Positions 7,711 through 15,617 of a stretch of 16,655 bases of DNA are shown in pieces (positions within the stretch are counted from its first letter, which is position 1; every line of letters starts with the position of its first letter). The notes beneath the pieces are model-generated. The model had not been told where the DNA came from. It saw only the letters and a list, made by a program, of their open reading frames with translations, and did not search any database. The DNA is taken from NCBI GenBank assembly GCA_900772235.1, contig CAAGQX010000076.1:1-16655 (forward strand). Direction: 5' to 3'. Origin of the DNA: Clostridia bacterium. GTDB taxonomy: Bacteria; Bacillota; Clostridia; TANB77; CAG-508. Both the position numbers and the translations under genes were made by a program.

Positions 7711-7736
7711 GGGCGAGCATTGCTCGTCCCAATTTT
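7711..7736 (+). terminator. Short palindrome, possible terminator after glyS
   Basis: GGGCGAGC (7711-7718) pairs with GCTCGTCCC (7722-7730) around ATT, with one bulged T, followed by AATTTT. The U-tract is short, so termination would be weak. It resembles the GGGCGA palindrome at 16603-16620 and may instead be a dispersed REP-like repeat. Confidence 0.45.
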
Positions 7737-7769
7737 GAGAAAAATTACTAAAACAAAAGGGGAAAAATT

Positions 7770-9407
7770 ATGCAAGTGAAATATAAAGACATAATTGTAG
7801 ATGTAAAAAAAGGAACACCGGTAAATAAACTTTTAGAAAAGCAAATTGGTGAACTAGAATTAAAACCTATAGCGTGTAAATTTAATAATGAAATAAAAAG
7901 ATTAGATATGCCAATTGAAGAAGATGGAACAATAGAGCTTATAGACATTACAAATAAAGATGGAAAAAGAACATATGTAAGAGGACTTATTTTTGTAGTA
8001 TGTATGGCATTTAAAGAATTATACCCAGATGCAAAACTTACCATAGAATATCAATTATATCATTCAATGTTCTGTATGGTAGAAGGGGTTACAATAAATG
8101 AAGAAACACTAGAAAAGGTAAGAAAAAAAATTGACGAAATTATTAATGATAAGCTATCAATAACCAAAAAGATAATGTCTAAAAAAGAGGCAGAAGAATT
8201 TTATAGAACTGCGGATAACATTAGAGGTAAACTACAATTAGAGGTACAAACAAGAGACAGTGTTACACTATATTATTGCAAAGATTACTATAATTATTTA
8301 TATGGAGTAATGCCACTTACAACAGGAGATATTTCAGCTTATGAGCTTGTACAATATGATAACGGGATTTTAATAAGATATCCTAGCAGAACAACTCCAA
8401 ATAAAATACCAAAATTAAAAAATAATGAAAAACTTTACAATACCCTTAAAGAAGACAAAAAAACACATAAAATATTAGATATTTATACATTGGACAAACT
8501 TAATAGAATTATAAAAGAGGGCAGAATAAAAGATTATATATTATTAGATGAAGCCCTTCACGAAAAGAAAATAGCAAAAATTGCAGATGAGATAGCTAAA
8601 AACCCAAAAATAAAATTGGTTGCAATTGCTGGACCATCATCATCTGGAAAAACTACATTTTCAAAAAGATTAGGAATAGAACTTAAGCTAAATAGAATAA
8701 AACCAGTAACAATATCTGTAGATAATTATTTTGTAGAAAGAGAGCACAACCCGGTAGATAAAGATGGTAACTATGATTTTGAATGCATAGAAGCTATTGA
8801 TACAGAGCTTTTAAATAGAGATATTGTAAAACTATTAAATGGGGAAGAAATTGATGCTCCAACATTTAATTTTAAAACTGGACATAAAGAATATTTGGGA
8901 AATAAAATGAGCCTAAAAGAAGATGAAATACTAGTAATGGAAGGGATTCATTGCCTAAACGATAATTTAACTTATTTAATTCCAAAAGAGCAGAAATTTA
9001 AAATATATATAAGTGCTTTGACAGTGCTTAATATAGACGATTATAATAGAATATCTACAACAGATACAAGATTAATTAGAAGAATTGTAAGAGACAAACA
9101 GTTTAGAGGATACAGTGCAGAGCATACTTTAAAAATGTGGCCATTAGTAAATAAAGGAGAAGCAAAAAACATATTTCCATTTCAAGAAGAAGCGGATGTA
9201 ATGTTTAACTCGTCTTTAATATATGAGCTAAGTGCATTAAAAAATTATGCAATACCACAACTTAAAGAAATAGAAAAAACATCTCCACTTTATTCAGAAG
9301 CTAAAAGACTATGGACAATGCTTTCTTATTTTGAACCAATAGATTCAAGCAACATACCAAGTAACTCTCTACTAAGAGAATTTATAGGCGGAAGTATATT
9401 TGAATAA
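7770..9407 (+). CDS. TGS-domain nucleoside (uridine) kinase
   Basis: A 545-residue protein with two parts. The first roughly 270 residues have a TGS-like ubiquitin fold (IVDVKKGTPVNKLLEK, near residues 9-24) and a region like the second additional domain of threonyl-tRNA synthetase, including DNIRGKLQLEV and YHSMF. The C-terminal half is a P-loop kinase of the uridine kinase/phosphoribulokinase family: Walker A GPSSSGKTT (about 288-296), VDNYFVEREHNPVDKDG as the substrate lid, and LVMEGIHCLN as the strand after Walker B. This fusion is widespread in Clostridia and is annotated as a nucleoside kinase, presumably making UMP or CMP in the cytosol; the role of the synthetase-like half is unknown. 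AAGGGG at 7757-7762 supports the ATG. Its position downstream of glyS keeps two synthetase-related genes together. Confidence 0.92.
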   Translation: MQVKYKDIIVDVKKGTPVNKLLEKQIGELELKPIACKFNNEIKRLDMPIEEDGTIELIDITNKDGKRTYVRGLIFVVCMAFKELYPDAKLTIEYQLYHSMFCMVEGVTINEETLEKVRKKIDEIINDKLSITKKIMSKKEAEEFYRTADNIRGKLQLEVQTRDSVTLYYCKDYYNYLYGVMPLTTGDISAYELVQYDNGILIRYPSRTTPNKIPKLKNNEKLYNTLKEDKKTHKILDIYTLDKLNRIIKEGRIKDYILLDEALHEKKIAKIADEIAKNPKIKLVAIAGPSSSGKTTFSKRLGIELKLNRIKPVTISVDNYFVEREHNPVDKDGNYDFECIEAIDTELLNRDIVKLLNGEEIDAPTFNFKTGHKEYLGNKMSLKEDEILVMEGIHCLNDNLTYLIPKEQKFKIYISALTVLNIDDYNRISTTDTRLIRRIVRDKQFRGYSAEHTLKMWPLVNKGEAKNIFPFQEEADVMFNSSLIYELSALKNYAIPQLKEIEKTSPLYSEAKRLWTMLSYFEPIDSSNIPSNSLLREFIGGSIFE

Positions 9408-9431
9408 ATTTTTACAATAAAAGGAGAAGAA

Positions 9432-9752
9432 ATGGATGCTGTATTTACAAAAATAGATGAAGAATTCATATGTGAAAACTGTGGAAAAAAAGTAAATAAA
9501 CTTGGATATTCCTGCAGAAACCATTGCAATTATTGCTTACACTCAAAACATGTAGATATAAACCCAGGAGATAGAAAAGAACAGTGCAAGGGAATATTAG
9601 AACCTATTGGAATAGAAATAAACAATAAAAAAGGATACGTAATAGTATTTAAATGTAAGAAATGCGGTGCAATAAGAAAAAATAAGGTTGCTGAAGATGA
9701 CAATATGGACTTAATAATAAAATTAAGTGTAAACAAAAACAACATTTTATAA
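9432..9752 (+). CDS. RNHCP domain zinc-ribbon protein
   Basis: A 106-residue protein with three cysteine pairs: CENCGKK, then RNHCNYCLHSKHVD, which is the family-defining RNHCP motif, then CKKCGAIRKNK. NPGDRKEQCKG, also typical, links them. The cysteines suggest zinc ribbons and the basic surface suggests nucleic-acid binding. The RNHCP family has no well-established function that I know of, so a role in RNA or ribosome metabolism is speculation. AAGGAG lies five bases before the ATG, and the gene begins 24 bases after the kinase stop. No membrane segment. Of possible interest as an RNA-binding candidate beside genes that need recoding. Confidence 0.85.
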   Translation: MDAVFTKIDEEFICENCGKKVNKLGYSCRNHCNYCLHSKHVDINPGDRKEQCKGILEPIGIEINNKKGYVIVFKCKKCGAIRKNKVAEDDNMDLIIKLSVNKNNIL

Positions 9753-9830
9753 TAAATGTGAAAATTATAAAATTTAGAAAAACAACATAAATATAAAAAA
9801 AATAACATACTAATTAAATGGTGGTAATAA

Positions 9831-10737
9831 ATGCAAGATTTATATAATATGCTAATTACAAAACTTAGTAAAGAACAAGTTCTCCTAAATGAGCCAATGA
9901 AAAAACACACAACATTTAAAGTTCGGAGGACCAGCAGATATTTTTATAAAAGTTAAAACACAAGAAGAACTTGAATTTATATTAAAATGTGCTAAAAAAA
10001 ATAAAACACCAATAACAGTGATTGGAAATGGCAGTAATGTTTTAGTAAAAGATAAAGGAATTAGAGGAATTGTGCTAAAGCTAAACTTTAATTCAATTAC
10101 TAAAGAAAGTAGCACGGTTTTAAATGCAGGTGCAGGGGTTTTACTTTCAAAACTTGCAAGAGTGGCATTGGAAGAAGAACTTACAGGTATGGAACCACTT
10201 GCCGGAATTCCAGCAAGTTTAGGTGGAGCAATCTATATGAATTCAGGAGCATATGGAAAGCAAATAGAAGATATAGTAATTTCTACTACATATATTGATG
10301 AAAATTTAGAAATAAAAACAGTTGAAAATAAAGAGCTAAAATTTGGTTATAGAAAATCAATTTTTCAAAATAAAAATTGGATTATTATAAGCAGTAAAAT
10401 AAACTTAAAGAAAGCAGCTAAAGAAGAAATAAAAGCAAAAATGGATGAATATTCCGAAAGTAGAAAAACAAAACAACCATTAGATAAACCAAATGCAGGA
10501 AGTACATTTAAAAGAGGTCAAAATTTTGTAACAGCACAGTTAATAGATGAATGTGGACTAAAAGGGTATAGCATTGGAGGTGCTGAGGTTTCTGAGCTAC
10601 ATTCAGGCTTTATAATAAATAAAAAAGATGCAACAGCAGAAGATATTTTAAAATTAATACAATATGTAAAAACAAAAGTTAAAGAAAAATTTAATGTAGA
10701 TATACAAGAGGAAATTAAAATTCTAGGAGAAGATTAG
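9831..10737 (+). CDS. murB: UDP-N-acetylenolpyruvoylglucosamine reductase MurB, in two frames joined by a +1 shift at CGG
   Basis: MurB is the FAD-dependent, NADPH-using enzyme that converts enolpyruvyl-UDP-GlcNAc to UDP-MurNAc, the second committed step of peptidoglycan synthesis. Frame 0 (ATG 9831 after GGTGG) encodes 31 residues ending KKHTTFKV. Codon 32 is CGG (9924-9926). Reading on from 9925 gives GGPADIFIKV, the conserved start of the FAD domain, then VIGNGSNVLV, GIPASLGGAIYMNSGAYG and PNAGSTFKRG, and SGFIINKKDATAEDI near the end. The joined protein is 301 residues, normal for the family (type II). Unshifted translation stops at 9954-9956 after 41 residues, with no active site. murB has no usual bypass in a walled cell, so a null allele would be unexpected. 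It lies 20 bases before the YvcK-like gene. Confidence 0.95.
9924..9927 (+). other. +1 shift site CGG-A in murB
   Basis: Frame 0 reads GTT CGG AGG ACC; the downstream frame reads GGA GGA CCA GCA, the conserved TFKVGGPA motif. The extra base is the C at 9924. The first frame-0 stop lies ten codons after the CGG. Confidence 0.82.
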
Positions 10738-10757
10738 AATAAATATTGGAGGCATTT

Positions 10758-12263
10758 ATGAAAAAATTTTTGAAATTAATAATTGGAAACAAGAAAACAA
10801 AAAGATGGATTCTATTAATTGTACTAGGAATGTTATTAACATTTTATGAATTTGCACAAATAGTAGCAATGGAAAGATTAGAAATAGCAAATACAATAAA
10901 AATTGCAGTGCTATTTGTTGTAGGACTTACAGCTTTTATTTTGGGACTAGTTTTCTTACAAAGAAGAATTTTAGAATTAGCAGCAAACCCAGAAATAATG
11001 AAAGAAGAACAGCAAAACACAAATGTTAAAGGACCTAAAATTGTAGTAATTGGTGGAGGAAATGGACTAAGTGCAGTTCTAAAAGGATTAAAAAAATATA
11101 CAAGTAATATTACAGCAATTGTTACAGTTTCTAAATATGGAAAAGAAGATGCAAGTTCTGCAGAAGATATTAAACTTAGTTTAGAAGCATTAGCTAAAAA
11201 TTCTGAAGAAATGGGAAAACTATTAAATGCTGAAGTTACAAAAGGAAGAAGTAAAACTATTAGCTTTGGAGATATGTATGTAGAAACAGCAGAAAAAATA
11301 TATGGAAATTTATCTACAAGTATTCAAAAAAGCACAGAACTTTTTGCAATAGTAGGAAAAGTATTACCAGTAACATTAGATGAAATGAAAATATGCGTAG
11401 AATTGGACAATGGAATGGTAATAGAAGATAAAGACAAAATTGCAGATATAACAGAAGATAGAGTAACAAAAATAAATAGAGTATTTATTAATCCATCTAA
11501 CTGTAGAACTGCGCCAGGAATAGTAGAAGCTTTGCAAGAAGCAGATGCAATAATATTAGGACCAGGCAGTTTATATACTAATGTAATTCCTAATTTATTA
11601 ATAAAAAATGTAGCAAAAGCAATTAGAGAAAGTAAAGCATTTAAAATATATATTCCAAATATAATGACTCAGCCAGGCCATACAGATGACTACGATGTTT
11701 CAGACCATATTGACGCAATTATAGAACACGCAGGAAAAAGAATTATAGAATATTGTATATGCGATAATGGAGACATTGTACCAGAATTTTTAAGAAAGTA
11801 TAACAAAGAGGGAGCAAACCTAGTAGAGATTGATTCACAAAACTTAAAAGGAAAAGGAATAAAATTAATAAAAGCAGATATATCGTGTGTTGAAGGAGAG
11901 TATATTAGACACGACCCAGATGAACTTGCAAAAGCGATAATAGACCTAATTTGCACAGAATTAAAATTTAGAGATAAACAGACAGATGAGCAGTATTTAT
12001 TATTACATTCAAAGCTAAAACAAGAAAAGAAAAAGAACAAAAACAAAAAACCTAGAAATAAAAAACCTAAAAAAGAAAAATTAGATAGAAAAGCAAGTAA
12101 GTTTAGAAGCAAATATAGTGAAAGAATTAAATCTATTCAAGAAAGTGAAACAACAAGAGAGCAAAATAAAAAATTATATGAAAAAGCTAAAGAAATAACG
12201 GCTAAAGAAGAAGCAAAAGAAAAAGAAAGATTTATAAAAGAAACATATCAGAGTAAAAAATAA
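10758..12263 (+). CDS. YvcK/CofD-like membrane protein with a divergent active-site loop
   Basis: A 501-residue relative of YvcK (the 'gluconeogenesis factor', UPF0052), a Rossmann-type protein linked in B. subtilis to cell-wall and central carbon control. Two membrane helices come first (about 17-38 and 48-68). VVIGGGNGLSAVLKGLKKYTSNITAIVTV is split only by family drift, and GPGSLYTNVIPNLL (about 268) and MTQPGHTDDYDVSDH are canonical. The loop after IVTV normally reads ADDGGSSGxLR and is followed by GDIRNCL; here it is SKYGKEDASSAEDIKLSLEAL, so the Asp-Asp-Gly-Gly nucleotide-binding segment is gone. The C-terminus (about 417-501) is a highly charged Lys/Glu coiled-coil-like tail. Start: ATG at 10758 follows TGGAGG; the upstream in-frame TTG at 10746 overlaps that site. 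In many Firmicutes the gene sits with rapZ and whiA, both absent here. Confidence 0.88.
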   Translation: MKKFLKLIIGNKKTKRWILLIVLGMLLTFYEFAQIVAMERLEIANTIKIAVLFVVGLTAFILGLVFLQRRILELAANPEIMKEEQQNTNVKGPKIVVIGGGNGLSAVLKGLKKYTSNITAIVTVSKYGKEDASSAEDIKLSLEALAKNSEEMGKLLNAEVTKGRSKTISFGDMYVETAEKIYGNLSTSIQKSTELFAIVGKVLPVTLDEMKICVELDNGMVIEDKDKIADITEDRVTKINRVFINPSNCRTAPGIVEALQEADAIILGPGSLYTNVIPNLLIKNVAKAIRESKAFKIYIPNIMTQPGHTDDYDVSDHIDAIIEHAGKRIIEYCICDNGDIVPEFLRKYNKEGANLVEIDSQNLKGKGIKLIKADISCVEGEYIRHDPDELAKAIIDLICTELKFRDKQTDEQYLLLHSKLKQEKKKNKNKKPRNKKPKKEKLDRKASKFRSKYSERIKSIQESETTREQNKKLYEKAKEITAKEEAKEKERFIKETYQSKK

Positions 12264-12278
12264 TTTATGGGGGAACAA

Positions 12279-14321
12279 ATGAAAATCAATAAAGAAAAAC
12301 TTAATATAGAAGAAAGCCTTGGAAGAGAATGGCTAATAACAAATGGTATTGGAGGATATGCAGCAGGTACGGCACTAGGAATAAATACTAGAAAATACCA
12401 CGGATTATTAATTGCAGCACTTACTCCTCCGGCAAGAAGATTTTTAGTACTTTCAAAATTAGATGAAAGTATAGAAATAGAAAACAAAAAGTATGATATA
12501 TATTCGAATATGTGTCATAATTACATAAGTACAGGATTCAAATATCAAGAAGAATTTGAAAAAGAATACATACCAATTTTTACATATAAAGTAGAAAATA
12601 TCAAAATAAAAAAATTGATATGTTTGGAACATAGGAAAAACACAGTTTGTGTACTATATAAAATTTATAATGATGGACCAAAAGCAAAGTTTACAATTAC
12701 ACCAGTAATGAATTTTAGAGATTTTCATACTATGAATACAAACCACGAGTATCAAATTAAACAAGAAGAAACAAATAGAAAAGTAAGAGTAGAAATAGAC
12801 CGAAATTCAAACACACCAATATATATGTATACTTCTGAAGGAGAGTATATAAAACACGATAACGATGTTTTTAGAAATATGCTTTACATAGAAGAAGAGA
12901 AAAGGGGATTCTTCCCAGAAGAGAACCTTATTGTACCAGGAAGTTTTGAAATAGAACTTGGAGAAAAAACAGAAAAAGAAGTAAGTTTTATATGTTCTTT
13001 AGAAGAGAATATTGAAGAACTTAATGTAAAAAAAGTGATTAATAAAGAAATTATAAGAATAAATGAATTGATGCACAATACTGGTATTCTGGAAGAAAAA
13101 ATAGATATTGAAAAAGAAAATGCTGAGCAAAGACAAAAAAGAGAACTATTAAAATACTTCACAATAGCAATAGATAATTTTATTGTATACAGACCAAGTT
13201 TTGGCTACCACACAATTATTGCAGGTTATCCTTGGTTCTTAGACTGGGGAAGAGATTCTTTAATATCTTTTGAAGGATTATTACTATGCACTAAACAATA
13301 CGATATAGCAAAAGAAGTTTTATTAACAATGGTAAGAGATATGAAATTTGGACTAGTACCAAATGGCTATTCTGGTTATGATAATAGACCTCTTTATAAT
13401 AGTGCAGATAGTTCGCTATTACTTTTTGAGGAAATACATAAATATTTGGAGTACACAGGGGATTATAAATTTATAGAAGAAAAATTTTATAATAAATTAA
13501 AAGCAACAATTGAAAATTACAAAAAAGGTATAGACCTAGATGGAAACAATATATACTTAGACGAAGACTTTTTAATATCTTCAGGAACTCCAGACACACA
13601 AAATACTTGGATGGATGCAAAATATGGAAACCATTCTTTTACACCAAGAAATGGTAAAGCAGTAGAAATAAATGCACTTTGGTATAATGCACTTATGATA
13701 ATGGCTGAACTTTGCATAAAGTTTGGGGATAAAAAGGAAGAAAAAGATTACTTAAAACTTGCTGAAGAATGTGAAAAATCTTTTAAAGAAAAATTTTATA
13801 ATAACAAAAGAAAATGCTTATACGATGTAGTAGGCGACAGCAAAATAAGACCAAACCAATTATTTGCATTATCTTTAACATATCCAGTTATAAATCCTTC
13901 ATCAGAAGAAGCTCAAAATATTATAGAAACAGTAGAAAAAAAACTACTAAATAAATATGGTATGAAAACTTTGGCAAAAGGAGAAAAAGGCTATGTAGAC
14001 GTATATGAAGGAGATGCTTTTAAAAGAGATTCAAGCTATCATCAAGGAATAACTTGGGTTTGGCTACTTGGCTTATATTATAATTCTTTGAAAAATATGA
14101 TAAAATATGCAAAAGATAAAAAAACTAAAATAGAATTAAGACAAAAATTAGAAGAATTTAGGACAAATATAAAACAAACCTTTGAAAAAGAAATGTTTTG
14201 TAGAGGTGCAATAGGAACAATTCCGGAAATTTATGATTCAAAAAGACCAAATTTACCAAAGGGAACCATTGCACAAGCGTGGAGTGTAGCAGAAGTATTT
14301 AGAATTATATATAATAAATAG
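12279..14321 (+). CDS. Glycogen debranching enzyme, amylo-alpha-1,6-glucosidase (GH133 type)
   Basis: A 680-residue cytosolic enzyme that hydrolyses alpha-1,6 branch stubs in glycogen. The N-terminal GDE domain starts with LGREWLITNGIGGYAAGTAL and NTRKYHGLL, both typical of the archaeal-bacterial debranching family. The C-terminal (alpha/alpha)6 barrel carries PWFLDWGRDSLISFEGLLL (about residue 322), where the acidic residues are the catalytic candidates. It also carries YEGDAFKRDSSYHQGITWVW (about 575) and the final QAWSVAEVFR. Length and motif order are normal and the frame is uninterrupted. Start: ATG at 12279 is five bases after GGGGG; the ATG at 12267 lies at the edge of that site and is less likely. 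No glycogen synthesis gene is in the window. One Arg uses CGA. Confidence 0.94.
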   Translation: MKINKEKLNIEESLGREWLITNGIGGYAAGTALGINTRKYHGLLIAALTPPARRFLVLSKLDESIEIENKKYDIYSNMCHNYISTGFKYQEEFEKEYIPIFTYKVENIKIKKLICLEHRKNTVCVLYKIYNDGPKAKFTITPVMNFRDFHTMNTNHEYQIKQEETNRKVRVEIDRNSNTPIYMYTSEGEYIKHDNDVFRNMLYIEEEKRGFFPEENLIVPGSFEIELGEKTEKEVSFICSLEENIEELNVKKVINKEIIRINELMHNTGILEEKIDIEKENAEQRQKRELLKYFTIAIDNFIVYRPSFGYHTIIAGYPWFLDWGRDSLISFEGLLLCTKQYDIAKEVLLTMVRDMKFGLVPNGYSGYDNRPLYNSADSSLLLFEEIHKYLEYTGDYKFIEEKFYNKLKATIENYKKGIDLDGNNIYLDEDFLISSGTPDTQNTWMDAKYGNHSFTPRNGKAVEINALWYNALMIMAELCIKFGDKKEEKDYLKLAEECEKSFKEKFYNNKRKCLYDVVGDSKIRPNQLFALSLTYPVINPSSEEAQNIIETVEKKLLNKYGMKTLAKGEKGYVDVYEGDAFKRDSSYHQGITWVWLLGLYYNSLKNMIKYAKDKKTKIELRQKLEEFRTNIKQTFEKEMFCRGAIGTIPEIYDSKRPNLPKGTIAQAWSVAEVFRIIYNK

Positions 14322-14330
14322 GAGACAAAA

Positions 14331-15359
14331 ATGACACCGGAACAATTAGAACAAGAACTAAAACAAGGAAAATTAAGAAGCATTTATCTGTTATATGGTA
14401 AAGAAGAGTATTTACTAGAAACATCTGTAAAAAAGATAAAAAAACTATTTGGAAATATGTTGCTGGGAATAAACTATATTCAAATAGATGATACAAATGT
14501 AGATAAATTAATATCAGAAATACAAACACCCAGTTTTGGATATGAAAAAAAGTTAATAATTGTAAAAAACTCTGGAACGCTATTTAAAAAGCCTAAAGGG
14601 GGAGCAAAATCAAAAAAAACTAGTAACACTATAACAGACAAAATAAGCAGTTATATTGAGGAAAATATAAATATAATAAATGAAGCTACAATACTAGTTT
14701 TCATAGAGCAAGAAATAGATACAAATAACCTTGTAAAAGTAATAGAAAAATATGGAGTAGTTTGCAATTTCGAAAAATTAAAGCCAGTACAACTGGCACA
14801 AAGACTTAAAGAAATTTGCAAAGCATATAAAGTAAAAATAGATGATAAAACTTTGCAAATATTAATAGAAACTTGTGGGACAAGTATGCAAGTTCTTATA
14901 AATGAAATAAGAAAATTAATAGAATATGCAGGAGAAAATGGCACAATAACAAAAGAAGCAATAGAACTATTGTCTATAAAAGAATTAGATAGTGTAATAT
15001 TCGACTTAACAGATAATCTAGGAAAGAAAAATATAACACAAGCGCTAGAAATTTTGAATGAACTAATATATAATAAAGAGCCTATTCAGAAAATTCTAGT
15101 AACTTTATATGGTCATTTCAAAAAAATATATTTAACAAAATTAGCAATTGAATATAATAGAAATATTGCAGAAACTTTGAATCTAAAGCCAAACCAGATG
15201 TTTTTAGCTAATAAATATAAAATGCAAGAAGGGTATTTTAATAAAAAACATTTAAGAAAAATATTGCAAGAATTAATAGATTTAGATTATAATTACAAGC
15301 AAGGAAATATAGATATAAATGTAGGACTAGAAGCAATACTATGTACATATTGTGGATAG
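14331..15359 (+). CDS. holA: DNA polymerase III subunit delta
   Basis: A 342-residue clamp-loader subunit that opens the beta clamp for chromosomal replication. It begins LKQGKLRSIYLLYGKEEYLLE, the standard HolA N-terminus. NYIQIDD and TPSFGYEKKLIIVKN follow, then a degenerate AAA+ fold without a Walker A lysine, as expected for delta. The middle has ISSYIEENINIINEATILVF and a Cys/Thr-rich arginine-finger-like region, and the C-terminal collar domain has LNELIYNKEPIQKILVTLYG. The frame is uninterrupted. AGGAG (14320-14324) overlaps the stop codon of the debranching gene, so the two are probably translationally coupled. Confidence 0.93.
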   Translation: MTPEQLEQELKQGKLRSIYLLYGKEEYLLETSVKKIKKLFGNMLLGINYIQIDDTNVDKLISEIQTPSFGYEKKLIIVKNSGTLFKKPKGGAKSKKTSNTITDKISSYIEENINIINEATILVFIEQEIDTNNLVKVIEKYGVVCNFEKLKPVQLAQRLKEICKAYKVKIDDKTLQILIETCGTSMQVLINEIRKLIEYAGENGTITKEAIELLSIKELDSVIFDLTDNLGKKNITQALEILNELIYNKEPIQKILVTLYGHFKKIYLTKLAIEYNRNIAETLNLKPNQMFLANKYKMQEGYFNKKHLRKILQELIDLDYNYKQGNIDINVGLEAILCTYCG

Positions 15360-15376
15360 CCAAAGGATGTGGAACA

Positions 15377-15559
15377 ATGAAAATATTAAAATTTGTAGGA
15401 ATAATAATTTTAGCAATTGGAGTAACACTAATATATGATGCAAGACCAATAGCCAAAAAAAGATTTAGTTTTGGAGATCAAAACGAGGCTGCCAAGGGAC
15501 TGAAAATCACAGGCTTTATTATGAGTGTAATTGGAAGTTTAATGTTCATAATTATTTAA
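15377..15559 (+). CDS. Small two-helix membrane protein
   Basis: A 60-residue protein I do not recognise by name. Residues 3-20 and about 43-60 are hydrophobic helices, joined by a polar loop with DARPIAKKRFSFGDQNEAAKGL. That loop plus the two helices resembles short hypothetical proteins common downstream of housekeeping genes in Clostridia. Start: ATG at 15377 is nine bases from AAGGA (15363-15367); the in-frame ATG at 15341 lies inside holA and has no ribosome site. It ends just before the terminator, closing the plus-strand gene run. Confidence 0.75.
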   Translation: MKILKFVGIIILAIGVTLIYDARPIAKKRFSFGDQNEAAKGLKITGFIMSVIGSLMFIII

Positions 15560-15567
15560 AAAGCAAC

Positions 15568-15606
15568 AAAAAAGCTGTAAACAATATATAAGTTTACAGC
15601 TTTTTT
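15568..15606. terminator. Bidirectional intrinsic terminator between convergent genes
   Basis: AAAAAAGCTGTAAAC (15568-15582) pairs perfectly with GTTTACAGCTTTTTT (15592-15606) around a nine-base loop. The T-run on the plus strand and the A-run, which reads as T on the minus strand, let it stop transcripts from both the small membrane protein and the acyltransferase-like gene. Confidence 0.9.
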
Positions 15607-15617
15607 AAATACAATAA

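Noticed and set aside
1916..10737. Treating radA, disA, the cyclophilin gene and murB as pseudogenes
   Set aside because: Each has a single lesion of the same type, with full conservation of motifs on both sides and no other damage. Four independent decay events would not share base, phase and context.
1916..10737. Simple reassignment of CGG to another amino acid (as described for CGG in some other bacteria)
   Set aside because: A three-base reading of CGG, whatever the amino acid, leaves the frame unchanged, and translation stops within 3-17 codons. A change of frame is required at all four sites.
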